Shown here in pieces: positions 32,501-38,929 of a DNA stretch of 64,000 nucleotides (its first letter is position 1; the number at the start of each line of letters is the position of its first letter). The notes under the pieces are model-generated. The model was not told the DNA's origin, did not search any database, and saw only the letters and a program-made list of their open reading frames with translations. Both the position numbers and the translations under genes were made by a program. The stretch comes from Aplectana chamaeleonis (lineage: Eukaryota; Nematoda; Chromadorea; Rhabditida; Cosmocercidae), in assembly GCA_029168955.1 (NCBI GenBank), contig JAPDOI010000135.1, positions 1,492,501-1,556,500 on the forward strand, read 5' to 3'.

Positions 32501-35500
32501 GTGAACTCCAGGCACAGCAGATGTATATTAATGTTCTGAGGCAGCCGAATCATCCGTCAAAGAGAATCATGAAGCCCATAAGAGAGAGGTCGATTAGGAC
32601 GCCGTTCGCCGATGCTCCTCGTAAAGTTGATGTACAGAGATGGGTCGACTCCAACATGGAAAGGCTTCGTCTTCTGCGTGAGGAGCACACCCAGTTTGTT
32701 CGAGGATATCTAGCAAAGGCGGCTGTGAACCCTATCTTGGGAACGGTGCCGCCTCGGGTTTGCGAGTCCGAGTCTCAACTCGGCAGACGAGCCAGATGTG
32801 CTCTTGCATCGCTGCGCTGTGGTCACTCTATTCTGCTCATGTCTTACGTCAACAAGATCGACAGCAGCCGACCAGACGCATGCCCGGACTGTGGTGCTCC
32901 CGGACACTATACGGCGCACTTGTTCATGTGCCCGAAGAGACCTACCTCCTTAACAACAATGGACCTTTGGACGAATCCTGTGAAGGCCGCCCAGTTCCTC
33001 AACCTATGACAAAAACCACTTTGAGGCTGCAGAAGAAGAAGAATAAGAGACTCCTTTGCACTCATGTGCAAGTCCTCTTGTCCATGGACCATTGAATATC
33101 ATTTCTATTTTTGACTGACACGTCAGTCTATTCTTCTCAAGTTGATGTTTGCCATGTATAAATTAGCGTATTCGATCCAAAAAAGCTTAATTATGGCTCG
33201 AATCGTTGTGGAGGCTTACGCCATGCAGAAACTTTTGGAGGAACTCACTAGGAAATGACAATGTTGGACTGGTCAGCAACGCTGTTTCCAACGAAATTAA
33301 TACCGGTTATTATTCTTTCGATGACATTTTCAAATCCATCTTCGAAACGGTCGAAGACTTCTCTGAACCGGATCATAGGGGTTCTCTCACTTGAGCGCTT
33401 AAGTAATTGTGCACCAACCGAATAAAATTTCTCTGAACACCCTAAAGATAGCACGATTCTCAAGTGAAGAAACCAGCCACACCTCATTTTATCGGAAGTT
33501 AAGTAACGGGTATGACTTCCGTTGGAAACGGCGTCCGTTGGAAACGGCATTCAGTCTTTACCTGGAAGATTTGCCCGTCCCCCCAAGTGACATCAAAGTC
33601 GTTGCGTATGCGGATGACATCACCATCTTGTGCCGGGACAGAGACATTAATGTAGCTGCAAGCAAGATCAATAGCTACCTCATCGTTCTGAAGAACTTTC
33701 TCGATGATATGATGCTCAATGTCTCTGCCGCTAAATCATCTGTATCAGTTTTCTCCACTGACCCTAAGGAACTCTGCGCTCACCCCGTTTTGAATTGGGA
33801 AGACGCTCGTCTGCCTGCTGCACGTTTTCCTAAGCTGCTCGGCCTAGTATTGGATCCTTCGTTGAGGTTCCACAAGAATACTGAGCAGAAGCAGGCTACA
33901 GTGAAAGCAAAGCTCAACGTCCTACGAGCTCTGGGAGGAACGTCGTGGGGAAGTAGCAAGGAGACAATTTTGATCACGTATAAGGCAATATTGCAGCCGG
34001 CGTTGGAGTACGCTGCACCGGTATGGCAGCACATGATATCGGATTCATCGTGGAGAAAGATGCAGCGAGTCTAAAATGCTGCTCTTCGGATTGCCACAGG
34101 GTGTGCTAAAAGCACCCCAGTGGAACATCTTCATGCTGAAGCCCGAATTCTGCCTGTCAAGGAGCACTGCCAACTTCAAGCGCAGCAACTGGTTATTAAC
34201 ATTGTCAAGCAGCCTGACCACCCATTAAGAAGGATCATGAATCCCGTAAGAGAGAGACATATCAGAAGGCCTTTTGCGGATGCTCCCGAGAAAGTTAATA
34301 TACAAAGATGGACGGACTCCCAACTGGATCGTCTGCGCCTTTTAAGTGCGGAGCACACCAAGTTCGTCAGGGATCACTTGAGTAGGATGACCGTCAATCC
34401 CATATTGGGGGCCGCGCCACCCATAGTCAGCGACACCGAGATGGAACTCGGTAGGCGGGCTAGAAGCACCCTTGCCTCGTTACTCTGCGGTCATTCCCCT
34501 ATGCTGATGTCATACTTGCATAAGATCGATCGCAGTAACCTGACGAGTGCCCGAACTGTGGTAGCCGTGGCCACACAACTGAACACCTATTCGAATGCCC
34601 AAAGAGGCCTACCACTCTTACAACAATGGATTTGTGGACGAATCCGGTTCCAGTCGCCCGTTTCTTGAACCTTTGACAAAAACCTTCCTGCGGCTGCAAA
34701 GAAGAAGAAGAAGAACCAAATGAGCTTACTTAGTCAGATGAGCTCCGAGTTTGGCTTCACTTTTTGTTCCACGTTTCGGTACCAAGACTCAAAAGAATTC
34801 AATTATTTTTGGACAATCTGATCCGATGTTCACTTGCTGATTTCTTTAAGAATTATAGAATATTTTGGTGGTTCAATACGACACTTAACGCGGTCCTTTC
34901 CAGCAATCAAAAGCTGGCAGGATCGGCCAAATTCGAATCACCGACTACGATGGACGTATCGAAGCCCACTAATTTTTTCAGAAAATCAAAGAGCGGAATT
35001 TTTATTAGTGTTAAACATACCAAATAACCCATTAAATTTTCGGTCGAAAATAATATTGCAACCATTAGAATTCAAGATGTGAAATATTCTGAATTCCTCC
35101 AAAATATAACGGAGCAGAACGTTCCGAATGTTATTTATTGGAGTTATTGTTTCGAAATTCTGGACATAACCTGGTGATCATCGGTTGAATGGTGTTCGCT
35201 CCAAATATTTGAAATTTCCTGTTTTCGTCTTCCAAGTAGTAATTATGTGTATTGTGCCATCTATTTGTTAGTTACATACTGCGTAGTCTATTCCATGGGC
35301 AGTGTTTCTTCGCCAATCGTCACCTCGTGAACAAAGAGACCGGCTTTGTGGAACACTTTGTTGTTCATGAGCGCGACCCTATGAGAAATGGCGCACGCGG
35401 CGAGATAACCGCCGCGTTCGGCATGTCTTGCCGCGCGCGCGGCAGTTTTCGCCGCGCAGTAGACTGGGACAGATAATCAGGATCTTCATTCAATTCCTTA

Positions 35501-37032
35501 GAGCGAAAAGGGTCAGCAGAAAGGATGAGTTCACTGAACGTTTGGCAGTGTTTCTGCATTTGTTTTTATGTATAGTTGTTTTCAGAAGAATGCGAAGCTG
35601 TCACGAATGCAAACCGCTGAAAGTGGAACTCCAACCCTCCAGGTAATTAATAGAGTGAGGACCGAATATTCGAGTTCGAATAAATATTCGAATTTTTCGA
35701 ACGAATTTTTATTCGAACATTCGAAATTGTGAATATTCGAACATTATTCGAATTCGACTATTCAGAAAAGGTGATTATTCGAATATTATTCGAATTCGAC
35801 TATTCGGAAAAGCTGATTTGTCGATTATTATTCGAATTCGACTAATCGCAAAAGGTGAATATTCGAACGTTATTCCAATTCGAATACCCGAGCTGATTTA
35901 ACAAAAAATATGAAAATCAGCTCTAATGTATGCAGGAATCTACATAGCTTTCAAGACTGATGTCATTTTCTTCACTACTCCATTGTTCCATTTTTCCGAA
36001 CAGAAGAGCTAAATTTTTTCCCCATTCCGTCTAATGAGGCTACTAGGGCGGTTCTAACAGGGGGAGCCACATGGCAATCGCACTTGGCCACTCCCATTTT
36101 TTCATGCCGCTGCGCAATGATAACACCAACCATAGCTTCGTTGGGTGGAGCCATGTACTCCACCAACCTTCACCTCTGGGCAGGTGAAGGGGGAACCTCC
36201 ATGATTGGGAAAACCGGTGACAACCGGTGAAACGCCCCGATAAAGAATGAAAGTGACCCAACACTCATGCAAGTCATTTTCAAGATAGGGTGGGTGTCAC
36301 TGCCGGTTTTTCGTCCATAACTTTTTGTGCTTGGAGATTTGGGGGTGGGGGAATTTCCTCGATCCTTCAGCCTAATTCATTTCACGAAACACCGGTTTTT
36401 CGCCTATACTCTTTAACCTGGTGAGGGTTGTTTGTGAAATCTACGTAAAATTCTGCGTCGAATGATATATAGGGTTCCTAACTTTGCTCTCTCCATAAGC
36501 CAGCCAGGTCGGTGGAGCCGAGCCCCGTTGTTGGCTCCAGCAGAACTCTGCGCCTCTCATTTAAACCATAGAGGCGAAAGCACCCTATTAAGATAACTAT
36601 GGAGCTCGGCTCCTCCAATCTCCCTCATTTCGAGCCGGTTGAAGTAAGGCTTATCGGGCTTATCATGTCAAATCCTCTCTATAACTGTTATACTTTGCTA
36701 TGACCGACCGCTCCGCTGCTTACTCCGCCCGGACTCATCCGAGGAAGCTAATTCAGTTATTTCCGAAATGTGTTGGAAAAAAATGGCAGCACTACCTCGT
36801 ACTTAGCATAAACCCTCTTTTTTTCCCGGGAAATCATGTTGTTTTCGTGCAGTCGGTCGTACCATGAATATGTAATATCGATCACCTGGCCGTCAATACT
36901 CCGTATTGTCCAGTGTCAGCAGCGATTCACACCTTGTTACCATTTAATGACTCTGTCATCGATCTATTTCAGGTCATTCTGCTGGCGATTGCGGCCCTAT
37001 TGATTGGTCTAATCATTGGCAAAATGTTCTAA
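17534..37032 (+). CDS. vpr-1: VAP/VPR-1-type MSP-domain ER membrane protein
   Basis: VAMP-associated proteins are tail-anchored ER proteins whose MSP domain binds FFAT motifs of partners at membrane contact sites; in nematodes VPR-1 also has secreted-MSP signalling roles. Exons: 17534-17597, 28027-28143, 28205-28350, 28418-28507, 29121-29216, 36973-37032. All phases join to give 190 residues. The MSP domain covers about residues 10-120. The FFAT-binding core [18 protein letters not shown] is intact, with K45, K47, T48 and T49, and P58 at the position of human VAPB P56. A coiled coil ([14 protein letters not shown]) precedes the C-terminal anchor [18 protein letters not shown]. Usual family length is about 240-250, so the linker before the coil is short. 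Either a linker exon between 28508 and 29120 was missed, or the alternative donor GG|GTAGGT at 28522 leads to one. The introns of about 10.4 and 7.8 kb are full of mobile elements. Confidence 0.9.
17904..18055. mobile_element. Palindromic MITE, family M3
   Basis: AGGGCCTTTCAGAGTGGCGT and its exact complement form perfect 20-bp ends, with AAT on both outer sides (a 3-bp duplication). Inner arms GGGATTGTACAA pair as well. It lies in VAP intron 1. The same CTTTCAGA terminus occurs at 7520-7655, pointing to a PIF/Harbinger-like family. Confidence 0.85.
18333..18620 (+). mobile_element. hAT-like MITE, family M5 (right end decayed)
   Basis: It starts CAGGGTCAAGCGGGGTCGCG and contains the family phrases GGGGTCGCAAATTTCTTG, GACCAAAAATGAACATT and GAAAGTCATTGGAAATTG. 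The normal right end CGCTTGACCCTG is not recognisable. It lies in VAP intron 1. Confidence 0.7.
18625..21850. other. VAP intron 1 interior, little recognised
   Basis: No gene with splice or domain support was found. It includes GC-rich short repeats (GCGCTTTCGT) near 19890-19925 and a small (AAT)n/(ATT)n patch at 21706-21732. A minus-strand ORF at 20781-21026 ([20 protein letters not shown]) is protein-like but unrecognised. Confidence 0.35.
21860..22870 (-). pseudogene. CR1-like reverse transcriptase, C-terminal part (decayed)
   Basis: On the minus strand, fragments in several frames read as the second half of a non-LTR reverse transcriptase: [35 protein letters not shown], the active-site motif [10 protein letters not shown], then [15 protein letters not shown] and a decayed C-terminal region. 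Stops and frameshifts (for example at 22454) show it is dead. The N-terminal part of a similar protein lies on the same strand at 27034-27640. Confidence 0.8.
22933..23050 (-). repeat. R1 terminal repeat (inverted copy)
   Basis: The minus strand reads TTATAACTTCTCGGAACCTG, CGGCTCGGGACG, and ends CTTTGTATACTTCCCTTGT. It matches the units at 6955, 9179 and 26908. Confidence 0.75.
23258..23835 (-). mobile_element. RTE-type retrotransposon fragment, copy 1
   Basis: This is a 5'-truncated piece that encodes the C-terminal region of an RTE-clade protein on the minus strand: [37 protein letters not shown] and [16 protein letters not shown]. The 3' end reads TTAAGTCAAGTAAGTCAA in element orientation. 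It is about 99% identical by eye to the corresponding part of copy 2, with only a few substitutions over 578 bp, so it is recent. Confidence 0.9.
23836..24015 (+). pseudogene. 3' tail of a Vingi/Ingi-like element
   Basis: The + strand encodes [20 protein letters not shown] followed by [14 protein letters not shown] and a stop. This aligns with the last 45 residues of the large element ending at 33009 ([20 protein letters not shown]). An AAGAAGAAG run follows, as in the other two copies, marking the 3' end. Confidence 0.75.
24048..24676 (+). repeat. Family D repeat interrupted by mariner
   Basis: It aligns over about 600 bp with 38975-39560 (TTTTATAAAA, AAAGGGGAACGCGAATG, TTCTAGGGATTGTTTTGGGT). 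The copy breaks at GACATTATA, where mariner copy 2 begins; the other copy continues as GGCATTATACCTCTCG, the empty site. Confidence 0.75.
24677..25057 (+). mobile_element. Mariner element, copy 2, 5' part only
   Basis: It follows TA and begins CCAGGTTGTTCAATAAGTTT. The transposase start is intact: ATG at 24846 encodes [20 protein letters not shown] and the helix-turn-helix region through [12 protein letters not shown]. At 25058 it is cut by the 3' end of RTE copy 2. The right half is not found downstream. Confidence 0.9.
24846..25057 (+). pseudogene. Mariner transposase N-terminus, truncated
   Basis: About 70 residues of the paired-like DNA-binding domain ([20 protein letters not shown]) are open with a proper start codon. 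The catalytic DDD domain is absent because of the RTE insertion or a later deletion. Confidence 0.85.
25058..26295 (-). mobile_element. RTE-type retrotransposon, copy 2, 5'-truncated
   Basis: On the minus strand it encodes the RTE reverse transcriptase from the motif before the active site to the C-terminus: [27 protein letters not shown], the active site [43 protein letters not shown] and [19 protein letters not shown] follows VRQGAVA, and there is a frameshift after KYAAAYG, so it is dead. It sits inside mariner copy 2. Confidence 0.9.
26300..26907 (+). repeat. Family D repeat body
   Basis: It contains repeated D phrases (TTCTCCCAGGGGG, CTGATCACGATTCTAAGG, GACTCAAAATTTGTATC) leading into the R1 end at 26908. 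Confidence 0.6.
26908..27033 (+). repeat. R1 terminal repeat of family D
   Basis: CATAACTTTTTGGAACCAGC, CAGCTCGGGGCGGGGTACTG, ending CGCTTTGTATACTTCCCCTG plus T. It is inverted relative to 22933-23050. Confidence 0.75.
27034..27640 (-). pseudogene. CR1-like retrotransposon protein, region before the RT (decayed)
   Basis: In the minus strand, broken frames read [39 protein letters not shown] and then [16 protein letters not shown]. This is the order found between endonuclease and reverse transcriptase in CR1/Jockey-type elements. A frameshift and stop near 27255-27280 break it. It is collinear with the C-terminal piece at 21860-22870. Confidence 0.7.
28027..28143 (+). CDS. vpr-1: VAP exon 2 (FFAT-binding core)
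   Basis: The acceptor is TTTTTCAG. It encodes [18 protein letters not shown], then the signature [17 protein letters not shown]. It is the strongest single piece of evidence for the family assignment. Confidence 0.95.
28205..28350 (+). CDS. vpr-1: VAP exon 3 (rest of MSP domain)
   Basis: It encodes [18 protein letters not shown], then [15 protein letters not shown] and DNIWK, the typical second half of the MSP fold. The donor is AAG|GTATGG, phase 0. Confidence 0.95.
28418..28507 (+). CDS. vpr-1: VAP exon 4 (end of MSP domain and linker)
   Basis: It encodes [16 protein letters not shown], then a charged linker. The end is uncertain: CTG|GTGGCG at 28507 keeps phase with the next exon, whereas the better-looking donor GG|GTAGGT at 28521/28522 would need an extra exon that I could not find. 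Confidence 0.75.
28728..29013. mobile_element. Palindromic MITE, family M9, copy 1
   Basis: CTGGGGCGGCATGCACGTAC and GGCGGGTTAGGTTGGGGT reappear inverted at the right end with few mismatches, giving arms of about 70 bp. It lies in the VAP intron between exons 4 and 5. The termini resemble those of 39621-39832. Confidence 0.85.
29121..29216 (+). CDS. vpr-1: VAP exon 5 (coiled coil)
   Basis: The acceptor is CGTTTTTAG and the donor AAT|GTGAGC. Its 32 codons form a charged heptad-like helix ([20 protein letters not shown]), matching the dimerising coil that precedes the VAP membrane anchor. Confidence 0.8.
29502..30683 (+). CDS. Retrotransposon protein, N-terminal part: 2A-like peptide, PHD finger, AP endonuclease
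   Basis: Residues 84-91 are GVERNPGP, a 2A-like stop-carry-on motif that would release the first 90 residues. Residues 97-142 hold a complete C4HC3 PHD-type finger: C97, C100, C113, C116, H121, C124, C139, C142. From about residue 158 an AP endonuclease (target-site nicking) follows, with [17 protein letters not shown] (E190), FAGDLNAH and SSDHIPV (D368, H369), so its catalytic residues are all present. The reading frame is lost just after [12 protein letters not shown]; the reverse transcriptase continues in another frame. The true start codon is uncertain. Confidence 0.8.
   Translation: MKTHFSYQNTGAMSQLGESSINCALRRSIRDSLPRCLTFVPWQCGGKKIASVQTDVNPSEKRVFVMGEVLVGRSSPEDLLQRAGVERNPGPARKYPCATCGEDVTWHKTSVQCFGCQRWVHFSCSDLSSVRHHDSSFRCVLCSAPNNSDSSITNRPLSIVHINLNGLRNKLSELSLFARSHHPDVIMVQETKLSPSTTYPQPNIPGYTAYHVPRTALGGGVSTFVQSALPSHIIPNTPKDGALEYIPVHLPLKTPLSLFNIYIPPISSCPPSYNPIPLLKQLYDCSLSPSAVFAGDLNAHTFCSALDSDARGEDVEEWAEECDLVILNDDQPTRLPANGRPSGPDISLVSSNLSNACTWSTSTTLSSDHIPVFVYIDLSDSCPLLWFSSSYLS
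30640..33009 (+). CDS. Retrotransposon reverse transcriptase (frame-shifted from the endonuclease)
   Basis: The open frame in fact extends upstream to 29899, but that part overlaps the endonuclease in a shifted frame and is meaningless. From about 30640 it reads [20 protein letters not shown] and continues through the reverse-transcriptase motifs: [75 protein letters not shown], and the active site MFADDITIM (31936-31962). It ends with [20 protein letters not shown] and [15 protein letters not shown]. No stops interrupt it. It copies element RNA at the nicked target. Confidence 0.85.
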   Translation, partial: TLAPYSGFRHRTYLNLGLADWTLFRDVALRHAVDYPWNGDVHQKERHLTSAIRKAMKAAIPEGRVKTFFPNVSREILQKIRTRDEKRAADHLDPEIAVLDNEIKQDQDKNKRECWEKFTEKLNFKADGTTTWKVLRKIFGRSAPPMSSAIELGENVFKSGKAAAYALGKNFFITRTKRGVQNRVTVRELSRLPLMNASEAFTLTQVEKAVKEMRNSKAIGPDGISPAILKKLPTELLPMLADIINTSFRTCTLPQAWKTANVIPLPKPGKSRSTAKGFRPISLLAPVAKLAEKLIVTDLADQNERQHHQHGFRKLHSTTTAVLEIVSFAVDGFNMRKPLRTVAVALDMSKAFDSVNLGLLSEKLLKSSLPSWQKRWIAAFTKGRRAKVLFQNHVSDSIPIAAGVPQGGVLSPALFSLYLEDIPEPPSDVRIVMFADDITIMCQDRDLQIAANKISAYLVELKLFLDKMMLTVSVAKSSVSVFTTNTNEHSAHPGVKWDGELLPAAKFPKLLGLILDPSLKFHKNAEQKQTVVKARLNILRALGGTSWGSSRETILRTHGAILQPALEYAAPVWQHLVSDSSWNKLQRVQSAALRIATGCARSSPVEHLHAEACILPVKEHCELQAQQMYINVLRQPNHPSKRIMKPIRERSIRTPFADAPRKVDVQRWVDSNMERLRLLREEHTQFVRGYLAKAAVNPILGTVPPRVCESESQLGRRARCALASLRCGHSILLMSYVNKIDSSRPDACPDCGAPGHYTAHLFMCPKRPTSLTTMDLWTNPVKAAQFLNL
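33278..33530. mobile_element. Small TIR element with TTTCCAACG ends
   Basis: GTTTCCAACGAAATTAATAC on the left is roughly inverted as GTATGACTTCCGTTGGAAAC on the right. The same end sequence occurs inverted at 56205-57125. The truncated Vingi-like copy starts directly after it. Confidence 0.55.
33546..34725 (+). pseudogene. Second Vingi/Ingi-like copy, 5'-truncated and broken
   Basis: It starts within the reverse transcriptase at [18 protein letters not shown], keeps the active site [10 protein letters not shown], and aligns throughout with 31880-33009 of the large copy. A TAA stop at about 34072 interrupts [20 protein letters not shown], and a frameshift near 34540 scrambles the C-terminal Cys/His region, whose proper frame reads [20 protein letters not shown]. 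The 3' AAGAAGAAGAAGAAG run is at 34707. It is clearly diverged from the first copy and therefore an older or different insertion. Confidence 0.9.
34730..35650. other. VAP intron, no supported gene
   Basis: A GC-rich palindromic patch (GGCGCACGCGGCGAGATAAC, CCGCCGCG, CGCGCGCGGCAG) lies near 35390-35460. Otherwise nothing is recognised. Confidence 0.4.
35654..35890. repeat. TTCGAA-rich tandem repeat
   Basis: About four imperfect units of about 45 bp, each containing ATTATTCGAATTCGACTATT and a CGGAAAAGGTGA-like segment. It starts with GAGTGAGGACCGAA, as the M7 element at 8109 does. Confidence 0.8.
35900..36960. other. VAP intron, no supported gene
   Basis: Small inverted patches occur (GGAGCCGAGC/GCTCGGCTCC near 36515-36615), but no gene or named repeat. 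Confidence 0.4.
36973..37032 (+). CDS. vpr-1: VAP exon 6 (C-terminal membrane anchor)
   Basis: After TCTATTTCAG it encodes [19 protein letters not shown] and a TAA stop. A single hydrophobic helix with the G-x-I-x-G-K ending is the classical VAP tail anchor. Confidence 0.9.
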   Translation, partial: VILLAIAALLIGLIIGKMF

Positions 37033-37490
37033 AGGTGTACCCAGTGTCACCACATTCCCGGACCGCGTCAGTCGTTCTGTCCACCACGACTTTGCCTTCA
37101 ACACCACTCTCCCTGACGTTTGCGTTTCGTGTTCCTCTTGCACAACACTTGCTAATAATACTTACTATTGTTTCAGTTGTAGTCTCGTTTCTTCCCTTCA
37201 ATTATGTTAGATTATGTTATGTTCACGGCTAATCATCTTCTGTTGTTCTGAGTTTTCCACGGCTATTGCCGACTGGACAGTTAACACAACTGAAATAAGC
37301 GTCAAATAATGTGGGCCGTCGGTAACCATACACAATACACGGCACTTACGCACAAACATCTGAATTGCCCCAGGTTGAGCAAAATGTTTTTTAGTTTTGG
37401 GTTTGGATGTATACGTCATGTTTTTTTGTCAGATACAGCGTTTTGAGCGGGGTGAGCATTCTTGTAGTGGAATGGTTCTAAATGAATGAT
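37033..37490 (+). other. 3' flank of the VAP gene
   Basis: This is the presumed 3' untranslated region and start of the intergenic space. I see no canonical AATAAA signal close to the stop. Confidence 0.35.
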
Positions 37491-38057
37491 TTAGGTGAGG
37501 TCTCACTAGGGAAGTACTATTAGCCGTTCCAACCATTCCAGCATGATTTACAGTTTTCTAGAACCGATTGCGGACGCAGAGTCCGATATGCCATTCGCAT
37601 CTGCCTAGAATCGCACTGGGGAAAAAAGTTTTAGGCGTCTTTCCTTTGATTTCCGAACCCATTGGACCTTCCGAAACACCCAGAAATTATTCGAGAATCT
37701 GGAAACAGACCTCATAATCGTGTTCTGCGCCTACAATAACCCCCAAGTACGGAGTTTGGGTGAAAGAAAATTTTTCGCAGAGTTGCGACGAAAGGAGATT
37801 CGTGTTCACCACCCTAGATTCCCCCTACATACAAGTTTTGAGTGGAATCAGGAAATTTTTTCTCGAAAACACTTCAAAAATTGCCTGATGGTACCCTTAC
37901 CTTGCCGCGAGGCATTGCGGCAACTCTTCCAGAGAGAATTTAGGCAGTTGCGATTGGCATATTCGGACCCTACGCCCGAAATCGGTTCTAAAAAACTGCA
38001 TTTCGCGTGGAATGGGTAGGATAGCTAATAGTAGTTCCCTAGTGAGACCGCACCTAA
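37491..38057. mobile_element. TIR element between the VAP and eIF4A genes
   Basis: TTAGGTGAGGTCTCACTAGG and AAGTACTATTAGC on the left are inverted on the right over about 35 bp with two mismatches. The interior contains family-D-like phrases. A related half occurs at about 42110-42240 in eIF4A intron 1. Confidence 0.8.
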
Positions 38058-38807
38058 AACTATCATTCGGAACCATTTCCCTGCAAGAAGACTTACCCCT
38101 TCTTAAAACGTTGTCTTTGGCAAAAAACACGACGTATTTCTTGAAACCCACAACTAGAAAACATTTTCCTCGACCTGGGGCAATTTAGAAATTTGCGCGT
38201 GAGTCTCGTGTAACGTGTGTGGCCACAGACGGCACATATTACTCCACGCTTGTTTAAGTTGTGTCAACTGTCCAGTCGACAACAGCCGTTTACCACACTT
38301 GACAGTGAAGTTTGGGGATTGTGCAGTCGATGACGTCACACGTATTAAATCTCAATAGAGTTAGCCCACGTCGCGCGCACCGGTTGTTGTTGATCGCCCG
38401 GTACCATAGAGAATTTTAAGGAGACTAACGTTTTTCTTTTCTTAATTTGTGTTAGGTGGTTTCCTTATCATGCACCTTTATTCAGTCATTCATTCATTGA
38501 TTTTGCGTTTGTTTTCATCGTCGTACATGAGGTTATTTTGTCAAGTAGAGTTGCGTGGGTATTGGTGACACCTTTTTTCTGTGTATTTAATATTCGCCTG
38601 CTTTTGTAACTGTGCTACCAACAGTTTTATATGTGTAAAATTCTATTTATTGTATGAATTTCGCAGTTTGCGGATGAATCGTTGTTTTTTCCTGTTGTCT
38701 GGGGTTAAAACCCTGTCTTATCTCGTGGAGTGTTCGGATTATTGATTTTGGAAAGCTACGATATTTCATGTATGTTACATATTCTAGTTACTGGAACCGT
38801 TCACAGG
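38058..38807 (+). promoter_or_regulatory. inf-1: Upstream region of eIF4A with probable trans-splice acceptor
   Basis: The region is AT-rich. It ends ACCGTTCACAG|G immediately before the ATG at 38808. An acceptor one base before the start codon suggests spliced-leader addition. No core promoter element is evident. Confidence 0.5.
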
Positions 38808-38929
38808 ATGCCTGCGGGGACTAGCAATAGGAAGAATATCGAGACCACTGCGGAGGATCTCTCTGGAGTGGAATTCGAGAGCTCAGAGGAGGTGGAAGTG
38901 ATACCAACGTTTGATGGGATGGGTTTAAG
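38808..38929 (+). CDS. inf-1: eIF4A exon 1
   Basis: It encodes residues 1-40 and two bases of R41: [20 protein letters not shown], then an acidic stretch and IPTFDGMGL. The donor TTTAAG|GTAGGA in phase 2 is completed by the A that begins exon 2 (AGA, Arg). Confidence 0.85.

Larger units (their letters stand above)
29460..33060 (+). mobile_element. Near-complete Vingi/Ingi-like non-LTR retrotransposon
   Basis: About 3.6 kb in the last VAP intron, same strand as the host gene. In order it encodes a 2A-like peptide, a PHD finger, an AP-type endonuclease, a reverse transcriptase and a C-terminal Cys/His motif. The 3' end is marked by an AGAAGAAGAAG run at 33031, also present in the copies ending near 24010 and 34710. 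The 5' boundary is not precise. The clade call rests on the C-terminal [13 protein letters not shown] motif and domain order; a Jockey/CR1 relative is the alternative. Confidence 0.85.
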
